Shown here in pieces: positions 42,630 through 50,037 of a DNA stretch of 64,000 bases. The DNA comes from Actinoplanes sp. KI2. GTDB taxonomy: Bacteria > Actinomycetota > Actinomycetes > Mycobacteriales > Micromonosporaceae. The stretch covers positions 1 through 64,000 of the forward strand of contig NZ_JAOSZE010000038.1 of assembly GCF_025630775.1 (NCBI RefSeq), written 5' to 3'. Within the stretch, counting starts at the first letter, position 1, and each line of letters starts with the position of its first letter. Below the pieces are notes generated by a model. It saw only the letters and a list, made by a program, of their open reading frames with translations, did no database searches and was not told where the DNA came from. The translations under genes and the position numbers were made by a program.

Positions 42630-42713
42630 GTTCCTCCTACGCCGGCTGGGTGTCGGCGGGGCCAAAATGTGTAGATGGCACGGTGTCGTGGTTGATCCGG
42701 ACGAACAGCGAGG

Positions 42714-43208
42714 TTACTCCCCGATCCCGCAGACCTCGAACTCGCCCGTGTCCTGATCCGTGCCCAGACGGGCCTCGAGCTGGGCGTCGCTGCCGTCGTC
42801 GTAGGTCGCCTGGACCGGCATCGTCCAGCTCACGATGTCGAACTTTCCCATCGTGTACGACCGGATGACCGGCTCGTCGGACACCCGGCTCTCGAAGGCG
42901 TTCTCGCTCTCGGCCTGCTGCGCGTCGTCGCACAGCAGGTCGTACGCCTTGTCGTACTTGCCGTCGCGCAACGCGTTCAGATATTCGCTGACCGCGGCCT
43001 GCGCTCGCTCCTGGGCGGCGCCCTGGGTGGAGACCAGGATGCCGATCACCGCGGCGAGCCCGCCGCCGCAGACCAGCACGACGACGCCGATCGCGATGCC
43101 GATGCTCATGCCGATCCGGCGGCCGCGGCCCTCGACGGGCGGGGCCGGGAACGGCGGCTGAACGCCGGGGCCCTGCGGTGGTGCGGGAACGTGGGGCGCC
43201 GTCGTCAT
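42714..43208 (-). CDS. Membrane-anchored hypothetical protein (DUF4878-like)
   Basis: A 164-residue protein. A proline-rich cytoplasmic N-terminus (residues 1-30) is followed by one transmembrane helix (GMSIGIAIGVVVLVCGGGLAAVIGILV), then an extracytoplasmic domain of about 105 residues. That domain opens AAVSEYLNALRDGKYDKAYDLLCDDAQ, the pattern of DUF4878/NTF2-like lumazine-binding modules, and contains a Cys pair (LLCDD and VCGIGE) that may form a disulphide. Probably a surface-exposed protein of unknown role. Confidence 0.65.
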   Translation of the reverse strand: MTTAPHVPAPPQGPGVQPPFPAPPVEGRGRRIGMSIGIAIGVVVLVCGGGLAAVIGILVSTQGAAQERAQAAVSEYLNALRDGKYDKAYDLLCDDAQQAESENAFESRVSDEPVIRSYTMGKFDIVSWTMPVQATYDDGSDAQLEARLGTDQDTGEFEVCGIGE

Positions 43209-43224
43209 ATCGCCAGATTAGTCG

Positions 43225-43566
43225 TCAGCGCCACGGCTCGGCGGCCCGGTCGCTCGCGGTCACGACCACCTCGGCGCCGGGCCGCGCCTCGGCCAGGGTC
43301 TCGAACGCGGAGGGTTCGTCGACCGACTCGGAGAGCAGCGGGGTGGCGTGCACCTTGACGTCGAACCCGCCCAGGGCTCGCCGGTAGGCTCCCACCGACT
43401 CCCACTCGGTGACCAGCGTCCAACGGGACGGGTCCTCGATGGCTCGGGCCAGCCGGCCGGAAAGGTAGCCGGGGCGCTCGGCCAGCGCGGTGAGGGCGGC
43501 GTGCGCCCGGAGCACGAAGCCGTCCTGCGTGTCCGGCGGGACGACGAAGCGGTTGAGCACGAGCAT
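43225..43566 (-). CDS. Antibiotic biosynthesis monooxygenase (ABM) domain protein
   Basis: A 113-residue ferredoxin-like protein starting MLVLNRFVVPPDTQDGFVLRAHAAL. ERPGYLSGRLARAIEDPSRWTLVTEWESVGAYRRALGGFDVK is the characteristic ABM core with the central Trp. Family members include cofactorless quinone-forming oxygenases and heme-degrading enzymes, but most are unassigned. It is divergent from the small membrane gene at 43601, with 34 bases between the starts. Confidence 0.82.
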   Translation of the reverse strand: MLVLNRFVVPPDTQDGFVLRAHAALTALAERPGYLSGRLARAIEDPSRWTLVTEWESVGAYRRALGGFDVKVHATPLLSESVDEPSAFETLAEARPGAEVVVTASDRAAEPWR

Positions 43567-43600
43567 GGGACGAGCGTACGCAGCGCGAGGAGGCGACACG

Positions 43601-43855
43601 GTGGCACCGTCCGAGAACCTGCTTCGCCGGCTGGCCCGGGTGAAGCCGACGACGGCGTTCCTGGTGGCGCTGGCGCTGATGCTGGCGGGGCTGTTCCTGC
43701 CCGGCATCGTCGGGGCGGCGCTGCTGTTCGCGCTGGGTGCGGGGCTGGCCATGCTGACGTACACCACCTGGTCGGTGCAGCCGCCGGCGACCCGTGCCCT
43801 GCGCGTACTCATGCTCGTTCTTCTTCTCGCCGCCGTGGTGGCGAAGGCCGTGTAG
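43601..43855 (+). CDS. Small membrane protein (two hydrophobic segments)
   Basis: An 84-residue protein starting at GTG, 7 bases after a strong AGGAGG. A basic N-terminus (SENLLRRLARVKPTT) leads into a hydrophobic block with two or three short helices (AFLVALALMLAGLFLPGIVGAALLFALGAGLAMLTYTT and LRVLMLVLLLAAVVAKAV). Comparable small proteins are common in Micromonosporaceae, but no function is known. It ends just before the Zur box and znuA. Confidence 0.7.
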   Translation: MAPSENLLRRLARVKPTTAFLVALALMLAGLFLPGIVGAALLFALGAGLAMLTYTTWSVQPPATRALRVLMLVLLLAAVVAKAV

Positions 43856-43872
43856 CGCGACTCATGCGCTTT

Positions 43873-43893
43873 TGACAATCATTATCATTGTCG
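43873..43893 (+). promoter_or_regulatory. Zur box upstream of znuA
   Basis: The dyad TGACAAT-CATTATC-ATTGTCG, with perfect GACAAT/ATTGTC arms around an AT-rich centre, matches the layout of actinobacterial Zur operators (TGAAAAT-CATTATC-ATTTTCA type). It lies 15 bases before the znuA start, where bound repressor would block the promoter or a leaderless start. The zur gene is in the same cluster. Confidence 0.8.
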
Positions 43894-43907
43894 GCGACAG
43901 TTGGAGC

Positions 43908-44804
43908 ATGCCCCGCGCCCTGCTCGCCGCGCTCCTGACGCTCGCCGTCGCGGCCGGTTGCGCCGGGCGGGCCACCGAGAACGGCTTCTCCGGCGGGCGG
44001 CTCGCCGTGGTCACGGCGTTCTATCCGCTGCAGTTCCTCAGCGAGCGGATCGGGGGCGACATGGTGACCGTCACGAACCTCACCAAGCCCGGCGCCGAGC
44101 CGCACGACGTGGAGCTCAACCCGCGCCAGGTCGCCCAGGTGGCGGACGCCGGGCTCGCGGTCTACCTCCGGGGCTTCCAGCCGGCCGTCGACTCGGCCGT
44201 CGCCATGGAGGCGAAGGGCCGCTCGTTCGACGTCTCCTCGGTCGTCGACCTGCTCCCCTACACCGGCGGCGAGTCCGAGGACGGCAGCAAGGACCCGCAT
44301 GTCTGGCTCGACCCGGTGCGCCTTTCGGCGATCGCCGGCGCGCTGGGCGACCGCCTCGGCCGGGCCGACCCCACGCACGCCTCCGACTATCGCGAGCGCG
44401 CCCAGGACCTCCAAGACCAACTTCAAGACCTCGATCGGGCGTACGCGGAGGGCCTGGCGACCTGCCGGCGGCACGAGGTCGTCACCAGCCACGAGGCGTT
44501 CAACTACCTGGCCCACCGGTACGGCCTGACCCAGATCGGGATCACCGGCGTCTCCCCGGAGGCCGAGCCGTCCGCGCGCCAACTGGCCGCGGTCGCCGCC
44601 CAGGCCCGAGCCACCGGCACCACGACGATCTTTTTCGAGACCCTGGTCAGCCCCAAGGTCGCCGAGACCATCGCGCGCGAGGTCGGCGCCCGCACTGCGG
44701 TGCTGGACCCGCTCGAAGGCCTGACCGACCCGAACGCCGACTACTTCTCCGTCATGCGGGCCAACCTGGCCGCGCTCACCACGGCATTGGGGTGCACCTC
44801 ATGA
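43908..44804 (+). CDS. znuA: Zinc ABC transporter substrate-binding lipoprotein
   Basis: A 298-residue cluster A-I metal-binding protein. Residues 1-18 are a lipoprotein signal ending VAAGC. Metal ligands are recognisable as His in GAEPHDVELNP, His in KDPHVWLDP, His in VTSHEAFNYL and an acidic residue in IFFETLVSPK. The His-rich loop between the first two ligands is replaced by a short acidic stretch (GGESEDGSKD). It delivers Zn2+ to ZnuB. The stop overlaps the znuC ATG (ATGA). A Zur box lies just upstream. Confidence 0.92.
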   Translation: MPRALLAALLTLAVAAGCAGRATENGFSGGRLAVVTAFYPLQFLSERIGGDMVTVTNLTKPGAEPHDVELNPRQVAQVADAGLAVYLRGFQPAVDSAVAMEAKGRSFDVSSVVDLLPYTGGESEDGSKDPHVWLDPVRLSAIAGALGDRLGRADPTHASDYRERAQDLQDQLQDLDRAYAEGLATCRRHEVVTSHEAFNYLAHRYGLTQIGITGVSPEAEPSARQLAAVAAQARATGTTTIFFETLVSPKVAETIAREVGARTAVLDPLEGLTDPNADYFSVMRANLAALTTALGCTS

Positions 44805-45583
44805 GCGTCGTCGACGTACGCCACCTGGCCGTGGGCTACGACGGCCGGGAGATCCTGCACGACGTCTCGCTCGCGGTGCCCGGCGGCGAGGTGGTCGCGA
44901 TCCTCGGCGCCAACGGCTCCGGCAAGTCCACCCTGATCCGCACCATCCTCGGCCTGGTCCCGATCGCGCGCGGCGAGATCGACCTGTTCGGCACCGCGCA
45001 GCGCCGGTTCCGGGACTGGGCCCGGGTCGGCTACGTCCCGCAGCGGCTCGGCGCCGGTTCCGGCGTGCCGGCCACGGTCGGCGAGGTGGTGGCCTCCGGC
45101 CGGCTGGCCCGGCGCGGCATCTTCCGGCCCGCCGGCGCCGCCGACAAGGCCGCGATCCGCGACGCGCTGACCAAGGTCGGCCTGCTCGACCGGATCGGCG
45201 ACCCGGTGGCCACCCTCTCCGGCGGCCAGCAGCAGCGCACGCTGATCGCCCGGGCCCTGGCCGGCCGCCCCGACCTGCTGGTCCTCGACGAGCCGACGGC
45301 CGGGGTGGACGCGGCCAGCCAGGAGGCGTTCGCCGCGGCGCTGGGCGAGTTCGCGGCCGGCGGCGGCACGATCCTGCTGGTCGCGCACGAGCTCGGCCCG
45401 CTGCGCCCGCTGATCGACCGGGCCGTCGTGGTGCACGAGGGCCGGATAGCGCACGAGGGCATCCCGCCCGAGCCGGCCGGCCACCACGCCGACCCCGGCC
45501 ACGACCACGTCCACCCGCACGCCACCCCGGAGAAGGACAAGATCTGCGTGTCGCCGACCGACCGGATCACGGCCCGCCCATGA
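44801..45583 (+). CDS. znuC: Zinc ABC transporter ATP-binding protein
   Basis: A 260-residue ABC ATPase: Walker A GANGSGKSTL (residues 36-45), Q-loop VGYVPQRLG, signature LSGGQQQRTLIARAL, Walker B LLVLDEPTAGVD and H-loop VAHELG. The C-terminus is His-rich (HHADPGHDHVHPHATPEK), a possible zinc-buffering tail often seen in zinc transport components. It is coupled to both neighbours by 4-base overlaps. Confidence 0.94.
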   Translation: MSVVDVRHLAVGYDGREILHDVSLAVPGGEVVAILGANGSGKSTLIRTILGLVPIARGEIDLFGTAQRRFRDWARVGYVPQRLGAGSGVPATVGEVVASGRLARRGIFRPAGAADKAAIRDALTKVGLLDRIGDPVATLSGGQQQRTLIARALAGRPDLLVLDEPTAGVDAASQEAFAAALGEFAAGGGTILLVAHELGPLRPLIDRAVVVHEGRIAHEGIPPEPAGHHADPGHDHVHPHATPEKDKICVSPTDRITARP

Positions 45584-46446
45584 GCCTGTTCGCGTACGAC
45601 TTCATGATCCGCGCGTTGATCGGCGCGCTGGTGATCGGCCTGGCCGCCCCCGCCCTCGGCATCTACCTGGTGCAGCGGCGGCTGTCGCTGATCGGGGACG
45701 GGATCGGGCACGTCGCGCTGACCGGCGTCGGCGTGGGCCTGCTGCTGCACCACTCCCCGGTGATCAGCGCGGTGATCGTGTCGGCGGCCGGGGCGGTCGG
45801 CATCGAGCTGATCCGCCAGCGCGGTCGCACCTCCGGCGACCTCGCCCTGGCGCTGCTGTTCTACGGCGGCATCGCGGGCGGGGTGGTGCTGGTCGGGCTC
45901 TCCGACGACAGCAGCAATGCGAACCTGATGCAGTACCTGTTCGGCTCGCTGATCACCACCTCGCCGCAGGACCTCGTGGTGATCACCGTGCTGGGCCTGG
46001 CCGTGCTGCTGGCGATGACCGTCTTCCGGCCGGCCCTGTTCGCGGTCTGCAACGACGAGGAGTACGCCCGGGTCAGCGGCCTGCCGGTGCGCACGCTGAA
46101 CATCCTGATGGCGGTGACGACCGCGGTGACGGTGACGATCGCCATGCGTACGGTCGGCCTGCTCCTGGTCTCGGCCCTGATGGTCGTTCCGGTGGCCGCG
46201 GCCCAGCAGGTCACCCGGGGGTTCCGCAGCACGATGGCGTTGGCGATGGTGATCGGCCTGGCATCGGCCGGCGCGGGCGTGGCGGTCTCGGCCGGGATCG
46301 ACACCGCGCCCGGCGCCACCACGGTGATCATCGCGCTCGGCGCGTTCGTGGCGATCTCGCTCGGCGGCGGGCTCGTCCGGACCCTGCGCCGGCGCGTCCA
46401 CCAGCCGCGAGAGGTGGAGCCGCCCGATGTCGTCCTGCAAGGCTGA
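45580..46446 (+). CDS. znuB: Zinc ABC transporter permease
   Basis: A 288-residue ABC-3 family permease with about eight helices. LIGDGIGHVALTGVGVGLLL near residue 38 and the cytoplasmic NDEEYARVSGLPVRTLNILMA near residue 160, the ATPase-contact loop, are characteristic. LLLVSALMVVPVAAAQQVTR follows. It forms the membrane channel for Zn2+ import with ZnuA and ZnuC. Confidence 0.94.
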   Translation: MSLFAYDFMIRALIGALVIGLAAPALGIYLVQRRLSLIGDGIGHVALTGVGVGLLLHHSPVISAVIVSAAGAVGIELIRQRGRTSGDLALALLFYGGIAGGVVLVGLSDDSSNANLMQYLFGSLITTSPQDLVVITVLGLAVLLAMTVFRPALFAVCNDEEYARVSGLPVRTLNILMAVTTAVTVTIAMRTVGLLLVSALMVVPVAAAQQVTRGFRSTMALAMVIGLASAGAGVAVSAGIDTAPGATTVIIALGAFVAISLGGGLVRTLRRRVHQPREVEPPDVVLQG

Positions 46447-46482
46447 GGGATCACGGGGCCGAGGGATAAATTGGCGGGAACC

Positions 46483-46782
46483 ATGACGACCACCGGTTAT
46501 GAGGCCTACGAGTCGGCCGGGGAGCTGCTGCGCGCCCTCGCCGCGCCGATCCGGGTCGCGATCGTCGCCGAGCTCGGCGAGGGCGAGCGCTGCGTGCACG
46601 AGCTGGTGGAGAAGCTGGGCGCACCCCAGCCGCTGGTCTCCCAGCACCTGCGGGTGCTGCGCGGGGCGGGAGTGGTGCGTGGCGCGCGCCGCGGCCGGGA
46701 GATCGCGTACTCACTGGTGGATGATCATGTCGCGCGTATCGTCGCCGACGCCGTCAACCATGCGCGGGAGGTCCGATCTTGA
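46483..46782 (+). CDS. ArsR/SmtB family metal-sensing repressor
   Basis: A 99-residue winged HTH protein: LLRALAAPIRVAIVAELGEGERCVHELVEKLGAPQPLVSQHLRVLR, with recognition helix QPLVSQHL. The last helix DDHVARIVADAVNHARE carries the D-x-H ... H-x-x-E pattern of an alpha-5 zinc site like SmtB/CzrA. It is expected to release DNA when zinc is in excess. I start at ATG 46483; a TTG four codons earlier has a somewhat better ribosome site. It lies between znuB and zur, so importer and both sensors share one operon. Confidence 0.88.
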   Translation: MTTTGYEAYESAGELLRALAAPIRVAIVAELGEGERCVHELVEKLGAPQPLVSQHLRVLRGAGVVRGARRGREIAYSLVDDHVARIVADAVNHAREVRS

Positions 46783-47183
46783 ACGCCGAGACGAGTGCAC
46801 AGCGCAACACCAGGCAGCGCACCGCGGTGAGCGCCGTGCTCAACGACGTCGAGGGCTTCAACAGCGCCCAGGAGCTGCACGCGCTGCTGCGCGAGCGGGG
46901 CGAGCGGGTCGGGCTGACCACGGTGTACCGCACGCTGCAGGGACTCGCCGACGCCGGCGAGATCGACGTGATGCGCCCGCCCGGCGGCGAGCACCTGTAC
47001 CGCCGCTGCAGCCAGGGCCATCACCACCACCTGGTGTGCCGGGTCTGTGGCCGGGCGGTCGAGGTGGAGGGCCCGGCCGTCGAGTCGTGGGCGGAGAAGG
47101 TGGCGGCCAAGCACGGCTTCGCCGACGTCTCACACACCATGGAGATCTTCGGCACCTGCCCGGACTGTGCGACCAAGCGGTAA
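46779..47183 (+). CDS. zur: Fur family zinc uptake regulator
   Basis: A 134-residue Fur-family repressor starting at TTG, 7 bases after GGGAGG and overlapping the arsR stop (TTGA). The N-terminal winged helix contains RVGLTTVYRTLQGLADAGEIDV. The C-terminal domain has HLYRRCSQGHHHHLVCRVCGRAVEVEG and FGTCPDC: two CxxC pairs for structural zinc and His-rich sensing ligands. The context with znuACB and a Zur box identifies it as Zur (FurB) rather than an iron or peroxide sensor. It should repress znuACB when zinc is sufficient. Confidence 0.92.
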   Translation: MNAETSAQRNTRQRTAVSAVLNDVEGFNSAQELHALLRERGERVGLTTVYRTLQGLADAGEIDVMRPPGGEHLYRRCSQGHHHHLVCRVCGRAVEVEGPAVESWAEKVAAKHGFADVSHTMEIFGTCPDCATKR

Positions 47184-47209
47184 CACCGTCCACGTGCGAC
47201 GCTTCCCCC

Positions 47210-47824
47210 GTGAAGCTCTACGCCGAGCGGCTGCCCACCGCCATCCGTCAACTGCTCACCGACATCGTCGTGGTGGTCTGGGTCTATCTGTGGATCCGGG
47301 CCGGCCTCTGGGTGCACGACATGGTGCAGAAACTGGCCGTCCCGGGGCAGAAGCTGCAGAGCGCGGGCGGCGGCATCGCGGACAACCTGGCCGACGCGGG
47401 CAGCAAGGTCAACCGGGTGCCGCTGGTCGGCGACCAGTTGGTCAAGCCGTTCAACGGTGCCGCCGACGCGGCCCGGGCGATCGCCGACGCCGGCCGGCAA
47501 CAGCAGCATGTCGTCGACCAGATGTCGGTGCTGCTGGCGATCCTTGCCGTCTCGGTGCCGCTCGCGCTGGTGGTCTTCCTCTGGCTGCCGTTCCGGTTGC
47601 GCTGGATGCGCCGGGCCGGGCTGGCGTCGGCCGTACGCGCCGAGCCGGCCGGCCGCGACCTGCTGGCCCTGCGCGCCCTGGCCGGCCGGCCGCTGAACGA
47701 GCTGACCCGGCTCGGCCCGGACATCGCGCAGAGCTGGCGCAACGGCGACGCGGAGGCGGTCGACGCGCTCGCCGCGCTCGAGCTCAAGCGGCTCGGGCTC
47801 ACGGCGTCGGGTCGTCGGCGTTGA
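47210..47824 (+). CDS. Hypothetical two-helix membrane protein
   Basis: A 204-residue protein starting at GTG (VKLYAERLP), with no strong ribosome site. One helix lies near residues 15-38 (LLTDIVVVVWVYLWIRAGLWV) and a second near residues 108-130 (VLLAILAVSVPLALVVFLWLPF). The loop between (about 65 residues, rich in Gly/Ala/Asp) is predicted outside. The C-terminal 70 residues are cytoplasmic and helical (RDLLALRALAGRPLNELTRLGPDIAQSWRNGD). No family assigned. It follows zur by 26 bases and overlaps the convergent DUF6328 gene by 26 bases. Confidence 0.72.
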   Translation: MKLYAERLPTAIRQLLTDIVVVVWVYLWIRAGLWVHDMVQKLAVPGQKLQSAGGGIADNLADAGSKVNRVPLVGDQLVKPFNGAADAARAIADAGRQQQHVVDQMSVLLAILAVSVPLALVVFLWLPFRLRWMRRAGLASAVRAEPAGRDLLALRALAGRPLNELTRLGPDIAQSWRNGDAEAVDALAALELKRLGLTASGRRR

Positions 47825-48329
47825 GCGCCTCCTCCTCCCGCTCGTCGGCCTCGTCGATCCAGTTGTGCCGGTAGAGCGGGAGGCCGACCCAGAAGAACAG
47901 GAACCACAGTGCCGCGGTCCCGCCCAGCACGATCGCGACCCAGCGGGTGAGCAGGTAGTCGACGATCAGGAAGATGCTGCTCACCATCGCGATCAGCAGG
48001 AACGCCAGGCCACCGGTGACCATCCGGTGCGCGTAGCGGACCAGCTCCGGCTTGCGGCCCTGGCGGAACAGCGCGCGATGGAACGCGACCGGCGAGATCA
48101 GCATCGCGGCGGCACCGGCGGCGGCGAGCAGCGCGACCACGTACAGGTCGCGCTGCAGCGTCGAGACGTGCGCGAAGCCGTTGCTGAACGGCAGGGTGAG
48201 CAGGAAGGCGAAGAGGATCTGCACGCCGGTCTGCGCCACCCGCAGCTCCTGGAGCAGGTCGCCGAAATTGCGATCCCAGCGGTGTCTCTCGGTCTCGTGC
48301 GCCAGCCGGTTTCGTCTTTCCGGCCTCAT
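47799..48329 (-). CDS. DUF6328 family membrane protein
   Basis: A 176-residue protein with four transmembrane helices. WDRNFGDLLQELRVAQTGVQILFAFLLTLPF is the family signature. FLLIAMVSSIFLIVDYLL and IVLGGTAALWFLFFWVGLPLYR form the last two helices, and the tail is acidic. Function unknown. It converges with the preceding gene, sharing 26 bases at the 3' ends. Confidence 0.78.
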   Translation of the reverse strand: MRPERRNRLAHETERHRWDRNFGDLLQELRVAQTGVQILFAFLLTLPFSNGFAHVSTLQRDLYVVALLAAAGAAAMLISPVAFHRALFRQGRKPELVRYAHRMVTGGLAFLLIAMVSSIFLIVDYLLTRWVAIVLGGTAALWFLFFWVGLPLYRHNWIDEADEREEEALNADDPTP

Positions 48330-48382
48330 GCCGGCCGGTTCTCTGTCCTCATGCCGCTCTCACGCCGGCCGGTTCGCTGTTC

Positions 48383-49204
48383 TCATGCCGGCCGGATGCG
48401 AGCCAGCGCGCAGTCGGCGACCGACTCCGGCGCCTGCTCGGGCGCCCAGTGGCTCACCCCGCGCAGCACCACCAGCTGGAAATCGGCCTCCACCCAGTCC
48501 CGGGTACGCAGCGCGGCGGTGCGGGCGACGACCAGGTCGCGGTCGGGCCAGATGTACGTGGTCGGCACGGTGATCACCTGCGCGCCGCCGAGGTCGGTGC
48601 CGGCCAGGCCGCGGTACCAGTTCAGGCCGCCGGTCAGCCGGGCCGGGTCGGCGCGCATCGCGTCCACGTACAGCCGGGCGCGGTCGCCGATCGGACGCAG
48701 CATCGCCTTGAGCGCGGCCCCGCCGCCGGCCAGCAGGACGCGCTCCGCGATCGCCGAACGGAACAGGGCGAAGTAGGCGAACCGGGCGCGCTGGGTCGGG
48801 CGTACCCGCATCGCCAGCTGCAGCGCCTTGGGGTGCGGCACGGAGACGACGGTCAGGGTGCGCACCCGGTCCGGGTGCATCGCGGCGAGCAGCCAGCCGA
48901 TCTGCGCGCCCCAGTCGTGGCCGATCACGTGCGCCGACTCGAGGCCGAGGGCGTCGAGCACCGCGACGGCGTCCGCGAGCGGCTCGGCGATCCGGTAGGC
49001 GGAGACCGCGTCGGGTCGCGCTCCGGGCGAATAGCCGCGCTGGTCGAGGGCGTACGTGCGCAGGCCGGCCGCGTGCAGCCGGGGCAGGATCAGGTCGAAC
49101 TCGCGGTGATCCTGCGGGAACCCGTGCAGGAGCAGTACCGGGTCGCCGTCCGCCGGTCCGCCCTCGTACACGTCGAAGGTGAACCCCCGCGCCTTGATCT
49201 CCAT
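48383..49204 (-). CDS. Alpha/beta hydrolase, epoxide hydrolase-like
   Basis: A 273-residue alpha/beta-hydrolase starting MEIKARGFTFDVYEGGP, with AGGAG 11 bases upstream. HGFPQDHREFD is the oxyanion loop. GHDWGAQIGW near residue 103 places Asp, not Ser, at the nucleophile, as in epoxide hydrolases and haloalkane dehalogenases. IWPDRDLVV supplies an acid and SHWAPEQAPE the catalytic His. Two Tyr residues in the cap (YFALFR, NWYRGL) may polarise an epoxide. The physiological substrate is unknown. Confidence 0.88.
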   Translation of the reverse strand: MEIKARGFTFDVYEGGPADGDPVLLLHGFPQDHREFDLILPRLHAAGLRTYALDQRGYSPGARPDAVSAYRIAEPLADAVAVLDALGLESAHVIGHDWGAQIGWLLAAMHPDRVRTLTVVSVPHPKALQLAMRVRPTQRARFAYFALFRSAIAERVLLAGGGAALKAMLRPIGDRARLYVDAMRADPARLTGGLNWYRGLAGTDLGGAQVITVPTTYIWPDRDLVVARTAALRTRDWVEADFQLVVLRGVSHWAPEQAPESVADCALARIRPA

Positions 49205-49274
49205 GTTGTAGATCACTCCTCCGCTGTCGCACGCCCCCCACCGGTGTTAGCGTCACCATCGAAGCACATGCAAT

Positions 49275-49362
49275 CCGACAGGGGAGCGCACAGCGCTGAG
49301 AGTGTGGGGACACCCGCAGACCCTCGTACCTGATCTGGGTAATGCCAGCGCAGGAAGCTCGG
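49275..49362 (+). promoter_or_regulatory. TPP riboswitch (THI element)
   Basis: The conserved aptamer words appear in order: GGGGAGCGC, GCTGAGAGTG, GCAGACCCTCGTACCTGATC, TGGGTAATGCCAGCG and CAGGAAGC. CCGA at 49275 can pair with TCGG at 49359 to close P1. It lies 76 bases before the ykoE start, so thiamine pyrophosphate should switch off the importer operon. Confidence 0.95.
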
Positions 49363-49378
49363 TCTTTTCTCCAGCCGT

Positions 49379-49430
49379 GCCGTGGCGAGCCACGGCGCTG
49401 CGTCTCCTCCCGGTAGCTATAACTGGGAGG
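49379..49430 (+). promoter_or_regulatory. Riboswitch expression platform: hairpin plus ribosome-site sequester
   Basis: After the aptamer there is a perfect 8-bp hairpin (GCCGTGGC 49379-49386 with GCCACGGC 49389-49396), then CCTCCC at 49406-49411 exactly complementary to the GGGAGG ribosome site at 49425-49430, 7 bases before the ykoE ATG. There is no T-run, so control at translation initiation is the likelier mechanism. Confidence 0.7.
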
Positions 49431-49437
49431 TCAACTC

Positions 49438-50016
49438 ATGGAGTCCACCAACCGATGGCGCACGATCGACATCGTGATCGCCTCGATCGTCGCGGTCGCG
49501 TTCGGCGTCATCTTCTGGGCCTGGGGCCTGCTCTGGAACGGGCCGCTGAGCGGCATCACCGAGCCGGTCCGCTGCGTCATCTACGGCATGTGGCTGGTGC
49601 CGGCCGTGCTCGGCGCGCTGATCGTGCGCAAGCCCGGCGCCGCCTTCTACACCCTCACCCTCGCCTCGCTCGTCTCGGTCGCCATCGGCACCAGCTGGGG
49701 CTGGACCCTCGTGATCCAGGGCCCGCTGGAGGCGCTCGGCGCCGAGCTGATCTTCGCGGCGTTCGCCTACAAGGTGTACACCCTGCCGGTGGCCATGCTG
49801 GCCGGCGCCACCGCGGGCGTCGTGGCCTCGGTGTACGACGCGGTCGTCTGGTACCCCGGCTACTCCTGGGCCACCTTCCGGATCCCGTACATCCTGGTCA
49901 CCGCGGCGTCCTCGCTGGTGATCGCCGGCCTCGGCAGCGTGCTGCTGGTCCGCGCGCTGGCTCAGACGGGTGTGCTCGACCGATTCCCGGCGGGCCGGTC
50001 GCGCGCGCTGGTCTGA
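49438..50016 (+). CDS. ykoE: ECF transporter S component, YkoE family (thiamine/HMP uptake)
   Basis: A 192-residue membrane protein with six hydrophobic segments. RTIDIVIASIVAVAFGVIFWAWGLLWN, PVRCVIYGMWLVPAVLGALIVRKPGAAFYTL and LGAELIFAAFAYKVY are typical of YkoE, the substrate-binding subunit of the YkoEDC system that imports the thiamine precursor hydroxymethylpyrimidine or thiamine. The TPP riboswitch directly upstream supports this specificity. It is followed by ykoD after 21 bases. Confidence 0.92.
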   Translation: MESTNRWRTIDIVIASIVAVAFGVIFWAWGLLWNGPLSGITEPVRCVIYGMWLVPAVLGALIVRKPGAAFYTLTLASLVSVAIGTSWGWTLVIQGPLEALGAELIFAAFAYKVYTLPVAMLAGATAGVVASVYDAVVWYPGYSWATFRIPYILVTAASSLVIAGLGSVLLVRALAQTGVLDRFPAGRSRALV

Positions 50017-50037
50017 TTCTTGGTTCGATGGTGAATC

